DNA of 64,000 nucleotides from Streptomyces sp. AP-93 (GCF_022808175.1 NZ_JALGBX010000009.1:124001-188000); one strand, 5' to 3'. Counted from the stretch's first letter, positions 1-10,686 are shown. The notes: generated from the sequence alone by a model not told the origin. Made by a program: numbers and translations.

Positions 1-1451
1 CGGTCGGCGGTCAGCTTGCCGGTCTCCAGGTCGAAGGAGACGATCTCGTTGGTGCGTCCGGAGTCGGTCGTGCCCTTGTGCTCCTCGGTCGGCAGGTAAA
101 GCTTGCCGTTGCCGATGACCATGTTGGTGCAGTCCTCGACATCGGTGGCCCCGCACTCGGGGTTGTAGTTGCCCGAGGTGAGCGGGATACGCGTCTTGAG
201 CTGGCCCGCGTCGTCGAGGACGAAGAGGTCGCTGACGCCGATGGCGTTCTTGGAGGTGTTGTTGACGTCCGCCGCGACGATCAGCGGCTTGGTGGAGACG
301 ATCTGGGCGAACTCCAGACCCGCGGGGAGCTTGTACGAGGACTTCTGCGCGCCGGTGACCGGGTCCAGGGCCTGGGCGGACAGCGTGTAGCCCGAGCTCT
401 GGCCGCACCGACGGATCACGGCGAGGGCCGGGCCGCCGGCGTAGCCGAGGTCCTTGCAGTCATCCGCGTCGACCTTGGGCGTCCACAGGGGCTTGCCGTC
501 GGCGAGGTTCCAGGCGGAGCCGCCGTACAGTCCGCCCGCGGCCACGGTCTGGCCGCTGACGGTGACCTCTTCGAATTGGATCGGCTTGTCGCCGCCGCCC
601 TGGACCTTGGTCGTGGCCTTCCACAGCAGCTTGCCGGCGTTCAGGTCGATGACGCCGACCTGGTTGCACGGCTGGTGCTTCTTCTCGGCCGTCGGCAGGG
701 TCTCGTCGAAGACGATCGCCGTCTTGTTGTCCGAGACCCAGCGGCTGGCCGCGCAGACGTTGGCGCCGAGCGGGATCTCCCACTTCTTGGCGCCGTCGGC
801 CAGGTTGTAGCCGACGACCTTGCCCATGTCGGACTTGGCGTAGGTGGTGTCGGTGAGCCAGGAGCCGGGGATCTGGACGATCTCCTTCGACTCCGGCATC
901 GGGACGTTGACCAGGGTCTTCGACTTGGTCTTGGCGGGCACCTTCTCGGTGCCGCCGCCGCCCGGGGCCTTGTCGCCGCCGGGGCTCGCGCTGCCGCCGG
1001 CCACGGGCTGGTTGCCGGAGCCCTCGCCCTCGCCCTCGCCCTCGCCCTCGCCGGAGACGTACCAGAAGCCGCCGCCGACGATGAGGACGATGGCCAGGAG
1101 GGCCGCGCCGACGATCATCAGCTGGGTGCGCACGTCATTGCCGCCGCTGGCGCCGCCGGCGGGGACCGCCGGGCCCTGGGCCGCGTACATGGGCGCGGTG
1201 ACGGGCTGCGGCTGCTGCGGGTAGCCGTAGGCCTGCTCCTGCGGATACCCGTACGAGGCCTGCCCGGCGGGCGGCCCGGCCGGGACCGTCGGCGGCTGGG
1301 CCGGGGGCGGCGGCGGGGGCCCGGCCGGCATGGGCGGCATGGCCGGGGGCGCGGCCGGGGGCGGGGGCGCGGCGAAGCCGCCCGGCGGCTGGTCCTGCGG
1401 CGCGCCGAAACCGCCGGACGGCGGCTGGCTGGGGGGCGGCGGGGTACTCAT
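1..1451 (-). CDS. PQQ-like beta-propeller membrane protein (C-terminus cut by window edge)
   Basis: Partial gene; the start is ATG at 1451 and the coding sequence runs off the left edge with about 483 codons visible. The first ~110 residues are Pro/Gln/Gly-rich and presumably cytoplasmic. One membrane segment follows (about residues 110-130, starting TQLMIVGAAL), then a Glu-Gly repeat coded by five copies of a 6-bp unit at 1021-1050. The rest is an extracellular PQQ/WD-type propeller (blade motifs such as NLADGKPLW and DLNAGKLLW). It lies 70 bp downstream of a paralogue with the same architecture, so it looks like a tandem duplicate. The propeller call comes from repeat motifs; ligand and role are unknown. 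BamB-like folding or a sensor role is only a guess. Confidence 0.8.
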   Translation of the reverse strand, partial: MSTPPPPSQPPSGGFGAPQDQPPGGFAAPPPPAAPPAMPPMPAGPPPPPPAQPPTVPAGPPAGQASYGYPQEQAYGYPQQPQPVTAPMYAAQGPAVPAGGASGGNDVRTQLMIVGAALLAIVLIVGGGFWYVSGEGEGEGEGEGSGNQPVAGGSASPGGDKAPGGGGTEKVPAKTKSKTLVNVPMPESKEIVQIPGSWLTDTTYAKSDMGKVVGYNLADGAKKWEIPLGANVCAASRWVSDNKTAIVFDETLPTAEKKHQPCNQVGVIDLNAGKLLWKATTKVQGGGDKPIQFEEVTVSGQTVAAGGLYGGSAWNLADGKPLWTPKVDADDCKDLGYAGGPALAVIRRCGQSSGYTLSAQALDPVTGAQKSSYKLPAGLEFAQIVSTKPLIVAADVNNTSKNAIGVSDLFVLDDAGQLKTRIPLTSGNYNPECGATDVEDCTNMVIGNGKLYLPTEEHKGTTDSGRTNEIVSFDLETGKLTAD

Positions 1452-1521
1452 CGGTGCTACTGCCTCTCGGTGGGCGGTTCGGCGGACTGCTGGGCGGACT
1501 GCTCGTTCTCGGGGCGGTCGC

Positions 1522-3234
1522 TCACTTGCCGAAGACCATCAGGAACTTCTCGCTCTTGTTCTGGGCCTGCAGATGGGAGGCGGAGACGAACAGCCGGCCG
1601 TCCACGTAGTCCACGATCGGGGAGAAGAAGGAGCTCTCCACCGGGGCGGCGGGGCCGGACGGGTTGCGCAGGACCGCGGTGGGCGTGCCCCCGCCCGCCG
1701 GGATCGTGAGGACCTCGCCGCCCTTCTCGCTCTGCGCCTCGCGGTAGACGACGACCTGGCCGCCCGCCGCCTTCAGCGGGGTCAGGGTGCGGCCCTCGCC
1801 GGCCGGGGTGCGCCATTTCACCTTGCCGGTGCCGAGGTCGAAGGCGACGATCTCGTTCGGCTGGCCGATGTCGGCCTTGGTGGGCAGGTAGAGGGTGTTC
1901 GCGTCCACGTAGGAGGAACCACAGCTCTGGATGGAGCGGTTGAAGAGGCCGCCGCAGCCGACCGGGAAGCTGCCCTCGCCGGAGACGGTGGCGCGCTGCT
2001 TGCCGTCGGGTCCGAGGACCACGATGGAGCGTTCCTTGGCTGCGTTGCCGAGGTCGAGGACGATCGGGTCCAGCGAGTAGACGTTCTTGACCTCGAAGCC
2101 CTTGGGGAGCTTGTAGATCCAGGTGGTCTTGCCGGTGGCCGGGTCGGCGTCCATGACCTGGACCGTCTTGTCGGCGTCCTGGCAGGTCGCGATGGCGAGC
2201 ATCTTGCCGTTCATGGCGGCGAAGTCGCCGGGCTGGCAACCCTGTTCCACCTTGTTGTCGAAGAGCTTGTCCCCGGTGCTGACCTTGAACGCGCTGCTCG
2301 TGCCCATCCGGTTGACGACGAGGGAGTCACCGGCGAGGGCGAGGTCCGGGTTGGAGAAGATGTCGAAGAGGTGTTCCTTCGGGACCTCCTTCGACCATCC
2401 CTCCTTGCCGGCCTTGAGGTCGATCATCCGCATCTGGTTGCAGTCGGCGGTGTTGGACTCGCCGTTCTTGTACATGACGACGGTCTTGCCGTCCGCGGTC
2501 ATGTCGCCGACCCCGCAGATCATGGTGGGGAGGGTGAGGGTCCACTTCTCCTTGCCGTCCTTGACCCCGTAGCCGGTGACCGACTTCCAGAGGGTCTTGA
2601 CGACGGTGTCGCCGACGATCCACTGCCCCTTGGAGTCGACGCCCGAGCCGGGGCCGTCGATCTTGCTGCTCTTGAACCAGAGGACCTTGTCCTCGCCCTG
2701 CTTGCGGCCGGCGTTGAGGTCCTCTTCCTCCTCACCGCCGTTTCCGCTGCCGTCGCCCTTGTCCACGGAGGCGGAGGCGGAGGGCGAGGCCTTGTCGTCG
2801 GCGGGCGGCGTGGTGTCCTGCCCGATCACCTTGTCGGAGCCCTTGTCCTTGCCGGCGAAGAACGCGAAGTAGCCGCCGGTGCCCAGGACGAGCACGCCGG
2901 CGACGGCAGCCGCGATCAGCACGGCGAGCTTCTTCTTCGGCCCGCCGGGCGGCCCGGGCGGCATGCCGGGGGCGCCGGGCATGTGCGGGGGCGGCGGCGG
3001 GAAGCCGTAGCCCCCGGGCGGCTGCTGGCCGTACGGGCCCTGCGGCTGCTGGCCGTACGGTCCCGCCGGCTGGGGCTGCTGGGGCTGCTGCGGCTGGGGC
3101 TGGGGCTGGGGCTGCTGCGCGTACGGGTTCTCGCCCTGCGGCGGGAAGCCGTAACCGGGCTGCGGGGGCCCCGGCAGGTGTCCGTAACCGGAGGGGTTCG
3201 GCGGCTGGTTCGGCGGCTGGGGCGGCTCGGTCAT
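1522..3234 (-). CDS. PQQ-like beta-propeller membrane protein
   Basis: 570-residue protein beginning MTEPPQPPNQ. This start is preferred over an in-frame one 16 codons upstream because the Pro-rich N-terminus of its paralogue begins the same way and a GAAGG ribosome site lies just before it. Residues 1-110 are Pro/Gln/Tyr/Gly repeats (GPYGQQP units). A membrane segment follows near residues 115-140 (AVLIAAAVAGVLVLGTGGYF). The remaining ~430 residues form propeller blades with motifs such as DLKAGKEGW, DPATGKTTW and DLGTGKVKW. It is the first gene of a tandem pair with the gene ending at the left edge. The cysteines in the propeller fit an extracytoplasmic location. No enzymatic residues are recognisable; PQQ binding is not implied. 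Confidence 0.85.
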   Translation of the reverse strand: MTEPPQPPNQPPNPSGYGHLPGPPQPGYGFPPQGENPYAQQPQPQPQPQQPQQPQPAGPYGQQPQGPYGQQPPGGYGFPPPPPHMPGAPGMPPGPPGGPKKKLAVLIAAAVAGVLVLGTGGYFAFFAGKDKGSDKVIGQDTTPPADDKASPSASASVDKGDGSGNGGEEEEDLNAGRKQGEDKVLWFKSSKIDGPGSGVDSKGQWIVGDTVVKTLWKSVTGYGVKDGKEKWTLTLPTMICGVGDMTADGKTVVMYKNGESNTADCNQMRMIDLKAGKEGWSKEVPKEHLFDIFSNPDLALAGDSLVVNRMGTSSAFKVSTGDKLFDNKVEQGCQPGDFAAMNGKMLAIATCQDADKTVQVMDADPATGKTTWIYKLPKGFEVKNVYSLDPIVLDLGNAAKERSIVVLGPDGKQRATVSGEGSFPVGCGGLFNRSIQSCGSSYVDANTLYLPTKADIGQPNEIVAFDLGTGKVKWRTPAGEGRTLTPLKAAGGQVVVYREAQSEKGGEVLTIPAGGGTPTAVLRNPSGPAAPVESSFFSPIVDYVDGRLFVSASHLQAQNKSEKFLMVFGK

Positions 3235-3397
3235 CAGCGCATACCTTCGGCTTCGGGTGTGGGAGGAAGCCCTTTCTATCACTGACGACGAGAAGCGCGC
3301 CGGGCCGGTCCGACCCCTGTTCCCAAGGGAGGACCGGCCCGTGATGCGGCCGTTATCGGCCAGTTGGGGCGCGCGGGCCCCGACGGCGCGGGGCGCC

Positions 3398-5197
<1,800 letters not shown>

Positions 5198-5238
5198 CAG
5201 GAGCGCTCCAGGGAAGGGGTGTGGATCAGCCCCTCAGC

Positions 5239-6588
5239 CTAACTCCGCGAAGTGCCGGACCGTTCCACCAGCAGCCAGCCGCCCAGCGCCATGCCGATCG
5301 CGGCGGGCGCGGTGACCGGGAGGGCGATCAGGGTGGCGCTGTGGCCTTCCAGGAGCCCGCCGAGGCCGGTCGTGGAGAGCCCGAGGACGCCGAGGAGGCA
5401 GAGCGCGGTGCCGAGGGCGGCGCGGGGGCCGGAACCGGGGCCGGGGCCGGGTCCGGGGCCGGGGCCGGGGTGCGCGGCGCTCCCGACTGGCGGCGCCTCG
5501 AAGCGCCGGAAGACCGCGACGAGTACGCCGGTCAGCGCGGCGGCGGCGAGGAACCGGACCGGGACCTGGGCCCACCAGGCCGCCCCGGCGGGCTCGGGCA
5601 GGGCGATGCCGAGCCCGAGCTGGGCGGCGTACACGGCCAGCATCGCGGTGAGGTGCCAGAGGAAGGCCGTCATCGCGACCCCGTTGGCGGCGACCACGCG
5701 CCGCCAGACCCGGGGCCGGGCCAGCCAGGCGGCGGCGGGGCCCCGGAGCAGCTCCACGGCGCCCACGAGCCAGATCCCGTGCGCGAGCAGGGCGAGGGTG
5801 GGCGGGGCCATGTTGGAGACCTTCTCCCCGGGCATCCCGACCATGGACAGCGGGTACGGCCCGTACGCCACCAGCAGGACGGCCCCGGCGAGCCCGGCGG
5901 CGGCGAGGGCGCCGGGACGGCGGAGCTGCCCACGGCCAGGGCCGGTGGCGCGCAGGAAGCCCAGCTGGTGGACGGCGAGCCAGACGAAGGCGAAGTTCAG
6001 GAACTCGGCGTACGGGACTCCGCCCGCGAAGCGCAGCAGATCGACGGCGGCGGCGGCCGCGGCCAGCGCCCCGAAGGCGGCCCAGCCGTAGCGCTCGTGC
6101 AGTCTCAGCAGGGGCGGGGTCAGGGCCACCATCGCGAGGTAGATCCCGATGAACCACAGCGGCTGCGTGACCAGCCGGAACGCGGCCCCCGACAGCCGGC
6201 CGCCGCCCCCGCCGAGGAGCTGCGCGCCGAGGGCGAGCACGGTCCAGACGGCGACGAACACGAGGGTGGGCCGCAGCAGCCGCCGGAGCCGGGCCCGCAG
6301 GAAGGCGGCGTAGACGGGGCCCTCGGTGCGGCGCGCGAGGGACCGGTAGGACAGGGCGTGCGAGAACCCGCCGACGAAGAAGAACACCGGCATCACCTGC
6401 AGCGCCCAGGTGAGCACCTGGAGCGGCGGCACGACGGCGAGCAGGTTCCCTATGCCGTCGCCGCTGACGGCGGCCATCAGCCAGTGCCCGGCGATGACGG
6501 TCCCGAGCGAGGCGACCCGGAGCAGGTCGACGTAGCGGTCCCGCGTGGCGGGGGTGGCGGCGGCGATGTCCCTTGCGGTGGCTCCCAT
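5239..6588 (-). CDS. Membrane acyltransferase, acyltransferase-3 family
   Basis: 449-residue integral membrane protein with about ten hydrophobic segments. The N-terminal motif RYVDLLRVASLGTVIAGHW resembles the R/D-x3-RxxAxxxVxxxH start of the acyltransferase-3 (OatA/NodX-like) family, with the catalytic-type His at the end of the first helix. Such enzymes O-acylate cell-wall sugars, lipids or secondary metabolites at the membrane. The last ~60 residues carry an unusual Gly-Pro repeat coded by a hexanucleotide microsatellite (about 5435-5470), then a final pair of membrane segments. The substrate cannot be assigned; no glycan or biosynthetic genes flank it. Start ATG at 6588, directly after the large palindromic intergenic region. 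Confidence 0.85.
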   Translation of the reverse strand: MGATARDIAAATPATRDRYVDLLRVASLGTVIAGHWLMAAVSGDGIGNLLAVVPPLQVLTWALQVMPVFFFVGGFSHALSYRSLARRTEGPVYAAFLRARLRRLLRPTLVFVAVWTVLALGAQLLGGGGGRLSGAAFRLVTQPLWFIGIYLAMVALTPPLLRLHERYGWAAFGALAAAAAAVDLLRFAGGVPYAEFLNFAFVWLAVHQLGFLRATGPGRGQLRRPGALAAAGLAGAVLLVAYGPYPLSMVGMPGEKVSNMAPPTLALLAHGIWLVGAVELLRGPAAAWLARPRVWRRVVAANGVAMTAFLWHLTAMLAVYAAQLGLGIALPEPAGAAWWAQVPVRFLAAAALTGVLVAVFRRFEAPPVGSAAHPGPGPGPGPGPGSGPRAALGTALCLLGVLGLSTTGLGGLLEGHSATLIALPVTAPAAIGMALGGWLLVERSGTSRS

Positions 6589-6708
6589 GGGGCCTACGCT
6601 CCCGCGCGGGCCTCCGCGGCGACAGGGCGCGCGTACTCACTCCCGCCTAGGTACCCCGGTCTCCGCCCCGAGCCCCCCTTCGCTGCACCGAGCTTCCCCG
6701 GCGTGTAC

Positions 6709-6944
6709 CGCTGCGCGGGGCGGAGTCCCCTACCCGCCCTTCCACCGTTCCCAGGGCTCCGCCCTGACCCGCCAGACCCCGCTCCTCAAACGCCGGAGGG
6801 GCTGAAAAATCCAGCCCCGCCGGCGTTTGAGGCGCGGGGGTGCGGGGGGTGGCCCCCGGAGCGGTGCCGCGCGCGGCAACGGGTCCGGGGCGGAGACCCG
6901 GGGAACGGGCGAAGGGCGGGTAGGGGACTTCGCGCCGCGCAGCG
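6709..6944. repeat. Large imperfect palindrome built from two inverted copies of an interspersed repeat
   Basis: The ~430 bp between the acyltransferase start (6588) and the ispE stop (7020) hold no gene. Outer arms 6709-6742 and 6911-6944 are 34 bp each and match in about 31 positions when one is reversed. An inner stem around 6785-6836 contains the CCGGCGTTTGAGG core on both sides of a short AAAAAT loop. A third, single copy of the same element is at 17608-17694. The core resembles the palindromic intergenic repeats very common in streptomycetes. It may act as a bidirectional terminator or a REP-like element. Confidence 0.75.
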
Positions 6945-6983
6945 GCACACCCGGCGGGCGTGGGCTGCGCCGGCCACCACCAG

Positions 6984-7017
6984 CCCCGGGTCGGGGGCCC
7001 GGGCCCCCGACCCGGGG
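6984..7017 (-). terminator. Perfect 34-bp palindrome just after ispE
   Basis: A perfect inverted repeat with no loop: 17 bp (CCCCGGGTCGGGGGCCC) followed directly by its reverse complement. It ends three bases beyond the ispE stop codon. There is no T-tract. In high-GC actinobacteria such stems without U-tails are commonly taken as terminators or 3'-end stabilisers of mRNA, which is the inferred role here. Confidence 0.65.
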
Positions 7018-7019
7018 GG

Positions 7020-7916
7020 TCAGAGGACGGTCGCGCCCGGGGCCGGGCTGGTGGCCAGGTGGGTGCTGCGGCAGGTGCCGGAGGCGTCGAGCGCGGCCGC
7101 AACCTTCGCCGCGGACTCCGCGTCGCGGACCAGGAAGGCCGTCGTGGGGCCGGAGCCGGAGACCAGCGCGGCCAGCGCCCCGGCGTCCGCGCCCGCCGCG
7201 AGGGTCTCGGCCAGCGACGGCCGCAGCGAAAGGGCGGCGGGCTGGAGCCCGTTGGCCAGGGTGGCGGCCAGCGCGTCCGGGTCACCGGAGGCCAGGGCCG
7301 CGAGGAGGGCCGGGGAGGCCTGCGGAGCGGGCACCTCCGTACCGGCGGTGAGCCGGTCGAACTCGCGGAACACCGCCGGGGTCGAGAGCCCGCCGTCGGC
7401 CACCGCGAACACCCAGTGGAAGGCGCCGGCGGCCACCGGGGTCAGGATCTCCCCGCGCCCGGTGCCCAGCGCCGCCCCGCCGACCAGGCTGAACGGCACG
7501 TCGCTGCCCAGCTCCGCGCAGAGGTCGAGGAGCTCCCCGACCGGGGTCTTCAGACCCCACAGGGCGTCGCAGGCGAGCAGGGCGGCCGCCCCGTCGGCGC
7601 TGCCGCCGGCCATGCCGCCCGCCACCGGGATCCGCTTCTCGATGTGGAGGTGAACGTCGGGGCGCAGTCCGGCCCGCTCCGCCAGGATCTCCGCGGCCCG
7701 GGCCGCGAGGTTGGTGCGGTCGAGCGGCACCTTGTCGGCGTCCGGGCCGGCGCAGGTCACCGTCAGCTCGTCGGCGGTGGTCGCGGTGACCTCGTCGTAG
7801 AGGGAGACGGCCAGGAAGACGTTCGCGAGGTCGTGGAAGCCGTCCGGCCGGGCCGCGCCCACCGCCAGCTGGACGTTGACCTTCGCGGGGACCCGTACGG
7901 TGACCGACCCGCTCAC
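7020..7916 (-). CDS. ispE: 4-diphosphocytidyl-2-C-methyl-D-erythritol kinase
   Basis: 298 residues. Phosphorylates CDP-methylerythritol in the non-mevalonate (MEP) pathway to isopentenyl diphosphate, in the cytoplasm. GHMP-kinase features are clear: N-terminal VRVPAKVNVQLAVG, the Gly-rich ATP loop PVAGGMAGGSADGAAAL near residue 97, and a C-terminal SGSGPTTAFLV. The start is GTG at 7916, overlapping the rsmA stop in a GTGA tetranucleotide, so translation is probably coupled. Gene order rpfB-rsmA-ispE is the conserved actinobacterial arrangement. A perfect palindrome follows the stop codon. Length and motifs are normal for the family. Confidence 0.96.
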   Translation of the reverse strand: MSGSVTVRVPAKVNVQLAVGAARPDGFHDLANVFLAVSLYDEVTATTADELTVTCAGPDADKVPLDRTNLAARAAEILAERAGLRPDVHLHIEKRIPVAGGMAGGSADGAAALLACDALWGLKTPVGELLDLCAELGSDVPFSLVGGAALGTGRGEILTPVAAGAFHWVFAVADGGLSTPAVFREFDRLTAGTEVPAPQASPALLAALASGDPDALAATLANGLQPAALSLRPSLAETLAAGADAGALAALVSGSGPTTAFLVRDAESAAKVAAALDASGTCRSTHLATSPAPGATVL

Positions 7917-8866
7917 AGCGCGGGCCTCTGGGCGGCGGGCTTGTGCTCGGCGATCGCCGCGAACTCCTCCACCGTGAGGGATTCGCCGCGGGCCTGCGGG
8001 GAGACACCGGCGGCGACCAGCGCCGCCTCGGCGCCCGCCGCGGACCCGGCCCAGCCGGACAGCGCCGCGCGCAGCGTCTTGCGGCGCTGGGCGAAGGCCG
8101 CGTCGACGACCGCGAAGACCTCGGCCTTGGTCGCGGTGGTCTTGACCGGCTCCGCCCGGCGGACCAGGGAGACGAGTCCGGAGTCGACGTTCGGCGCGGG
8201 CCAGAAGACCTTGCGGCCGATGGCACCGGCCCGCTTGACGTCCGCGTACCAGTTGGCCTTGACGGAGGGGACCCCGTACACCTTGTTGCCGGGCTCGGCG
8301 GCCAGCCGGTCGGCGACCTCGGCCTGCACCATGACCAGGGTCCGCTCGATGCTGGGGAAGCGGTCGAGCATGGTGAGCAGGACCGGCACGGCCACGTTGT
8401 AGGGGAGGTTCGCGACGAGCGCGGTCGGCGGCGGCCCGGGCAGCTCCTTGACCAGCATCGCGTCGGAGTGGACCAGCGCGAAGCGGTCCTTGCGCTCCGG
8501 CATCCGCGCCTCGATGGTGGCGGGCAGCGCGGCGGCCAGGATGTCGTCGATCTCGACGGCGACGACCCGGTCGGCGGCCTCCAGCAGTGCGAGCGTCAGC
8601 GAGCCCAGTCCGGGACCGACCTCGACGACGACGTCGTCCGGCCGGACCTCGGCGGTGCGCACGATGCGGCGCACCGTGTTGGCGTCGATGACGAAGTTCT
8701 GGCCCTTCTGCTTCGTCGGCCGTACGCCGAGTACGGCGGCCAGCTCCCGGATGTCGGCCGCGCCGAGGAGGGCGGAGGTCTCGGGCGCGGACGTCTGGGG
8801 CGCGGAGGTCTCCGGCGCGGAGGTCTCCGGCACGGTGCTTTCGGGCTGCTGCTCTGCGGTGCTCAC
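7913..8866 (-). CDS. rsmA: 16S rRNA (adenine1518-N6/adenine1519-N6)-dimethyltransferase
   Basis: 317 residues (KsgA). Dimethylates two adjacent adenines in the 3' hairpin of 16S rRNA during late 30S maturation, using S-adenosylmethionine. Visible motifs are KQKGQNFVID, the SAM-binding VVVEVGPGLGSLTLALLE and the catalytic NLPYNVAVP. The start is GTG at 8866; it overlaps the rpfB stop by GTGA, and rsmA in turn overlaps ispE by GTGA. The first ~35 residues are an unusual Thr/Ser/Pro repeat (ETSAPETSAPQTSAPETSA) coded by a short tandem repeat at about 8770-8835. This tail is not part of the catalytic fold. Confidence 0.96.
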   Translation of the reverse strand: MSTAEQQPESTVPETSAPETSAPQTSAPETSALLGAADIRELAAVLGVRPTKQKGQNFVIDANTVRRIVRTAEVRPDDVVVEVGPGLGSLTLALLEAADRVVAVEIDDILAAALPATIEARMPERKDRFALVHSDAMLVKELPGPPPTALVANLPYNVAVPVLLTMLDRFPSIERTLVMVQAEVADRLAAEPGNKVYGVPSVKANWYADVKRAGAIGRKVFWPAPNVDSGLVSLVRRAEPVKTTATKAEVFAVVDAAFAQRRKTLRAALSGWAGSAAGAEAALVAAGVSPQARGESLTVEEFAAIAEHKPAAQRPAL

Positions 8867-10644
8867 CGATAAAGGGTACGGCCGCAGTGTGGCCAGGGAC
8901 TCGCCCCCCGCTGTACGTAGAGCTTCTTCGCCCGGTACGTCTGTTCCGGGCCCGAAGCGTCCTGCGGGCGGCCGCTGCCGCCGAGGGCCTGCCAGGTCTG
9001 TACGTCGAACTGGTAGAGCCCCCCGTAGGTCCCCGAGGGGTCCGTGGCGCCGGGCCGGCCGCCCGATTCGCAGCGGGCCAGCGCGCCCCAGTCGAGTCCG
9101 TCCGCGCCCTGGACGGAGGTCGGCAGCGGCTTGGTGCCGACCTTGACGAGCTGGCTGACGGGCTCGCGGACGGTCTCCTCGGCGAGCCTGCGGGGCTTCT
9201 GCCGGACCCCGTTGACGGTGCGCAGGCTGTACGTGACCCTGCGCGCCCCGGGCCGCCCCGAGCGCTCGACGACTTCGGTGCCGGCGAAGAGGGCGGGGTC
9301 CTTGACCCTCTCGGTCGCGTACGGGATGCGTTCCTCGCGGATCTCGCGGGTGCCGGTGATGCGGAGCACGGTGACGGTCTGGCCGTCGCGCGGGAAGGAG
9401 CCGGCGGGCACGGAGGTGGTGTCCTGGCCGTGGAGGGTGATCCCGGCTTCGTCGAGGGCCTCCTGGACGGTGGCGGCGTTGGTGCGGATCGCCCGCTCGC
9501 GGCCGTCGGCCATGAAGGTGATGCTGCGTTCGGTGCGGACGGCGAGGTTCAGGCCGGTCCGGGGGACGGGGGCGGTGCGGGGTGCGGAGAGGTAGGCGCC
9601 TTCGGCGCGGATGCCGAACTGGCGCAGTGCGCCGTCCACGGTGCGGGCGGTGGTCCACACCTCGCGCCGCTGTCCGTCGAGGGTCAGGCTCAGCGGGCGG
9701 CCGTAGCGCAGGACGATCTCGTCCCCGTCGTCGAGGACCTCCGCCCCGGCCGGGGCGACGAGGTCGTGGGGGCCGACGCCGAGCCCTTCGGCGGCGAGCA
9801 GCTCGTCCACGTCGTCGGCGAAGGTGTGCAGGGTCCGCGGGACTCCGTCGACGGTGAGGCGTACGGCCTTGTCGGCGGCGACGAAGGCGGTGGTGCCGCC
9901 CGCCAGGAAGGCCACGACCAGGGCCTGCGGCACGATGCGCCGCCAGGTGTCGCGCGGGGCGGGGGCGGCGCTCCTACGCCGCCTCGGACCGGGGCCGGGG
10001 CCAGGTCCGGGGCCGGGTCCGGGTCCGGGTCCGGGTCCGGGTCCGGGTCCGGGGCCGGGGCCGACGCCGGGGCCGGGGCCGACGCCGGGGCCGACGCCGG
10101 GGCTGGCCGGCGCGGGCACCGTGCCGAGTCCGCCCCCTCCCCTGCGCCGCCCGGTCCCCGCGGGGGCCGGTCCGGCTGCGGCCGCGGCGGCGGTGTCCGC
10201 TGACGCCACCGGCACGCTGCGACGCCGCCGGCCGCCGCCCCGGGGCGCCGGCACCCCGGGCTCCGAGTGCGGGCCCGGGGAGGACGGGTAAGGGTCCGCC
10301 TCCACACCCTGACCCCAGTACGGGTCCGTGTCCATGCCCGGGCTCCGGCCACGGTTCGCGTCCGCAGCCGGGCCTCGGTACGGGTCCGTGCCCGGGCTCC
10401 GGTACAGGTCCAGGTCCGGATCCGGGTCCACGCCCTGGCCCCGGTACGGGCCCCCGTACGACTCCGGGGCCGGATCCACGCCCGGATCCACGCCCCGGTC
10501 CGGGTACGGGTCCAGGTACGGGTCCAGGTCCATGCCCGGGCCCCGGTACGGATCCAGGTCCGGGCCGGGGCCCGGTTCCGTGGTCGGGTCCGGGGCCTCG
10601 GCCCAGGGGTCGCGGCCACCGGCCGGCCAGGCCACATCGCTCAT
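8863..10644 (-). CDS. rpfB: Resuscitation-promoting factor RpfB-type, with long Gly-Pro N-terminal extension
   Basis: 593 residues. Residues 1-225 are low-complexity: degenerate DPYRGPG-type repeats, then an almost pure Gly-Pro run at about 183-220 coded by hexanucleotide repeats at about 9990-10110. A membrane anchor follows at 238-256. Three DUF348 repeats (about 258-300, 316-355, 371-412) and a G5 domain (about 436-500) lead to the lysozyme-like Rpf domain (515-593). Its motif WGALARCESGG carries the catalytic-type Glu526. Rpf enzymes cut peptidoglycan to wake dormant cells or spores. The start MSDVAWPAGG has a GGAG ribosome site. It is downstream of tatD and overlaps rsmA. M. tuberculosis RpfB has the same DUF348-G5-Rpf order but, as I recall, lacks the long N-terminal tail. 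Confidence 0.95.
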   Translation of the reverse strand: MSDVAWPAGGRDPWAEAPDPTTEPGPGPDLDPYRGPGMDLDPYLDPYPDRGVDPGVDPAPESYGGPYRGQGVDPDPDLDLYRSPGTDPYRGPAADANRGRSPGMDTDPYWGQGVEADPYPSSPGPHSEPGVPAPRGGGRRRRSVPVASADTAAAAAAGPAPAGTGRRRGGGGLGTVPAPASPGVGPGVGPGPGVGPGPGPGPGPGPGPGPGPGPGPGPGPRRRRSAAPAPRDTWRRIVPQALVVAFLAGGTTAFVAADKAVRLTVDGVPRTLHTFADDVDELLAAEGLGVGPHDLVAPAGAEVLDDGDEIVLRYGRPLSLTLDGQRREVWTTARTVDGALRQFGIRAEGAYLSAPRTAPVPRTGLNLAVRTERSITFMADGRERAIRTNAATVQEALDEAGITLHGQDTTSVPAGSFPRDGQTVTVLRITGTREIREERIPYATERVKDPALFAGTEVVERSGRPGARRVTYSLRTVNGVRQKPRRLAEETVREPVSQLVKVGTKPLPTSVQGADGLDWGALARCESGGRPGATDPSGTYGGLYQFDVQTWQALGGSGRPQDASGPEQTYRAKKLYVQRGASPWPHCGRTLYR

Positions 10645-10686
10645 CGCGCTCGCTCCACTGGTCCGTCCGGCTGCTTCGGGCACGGC

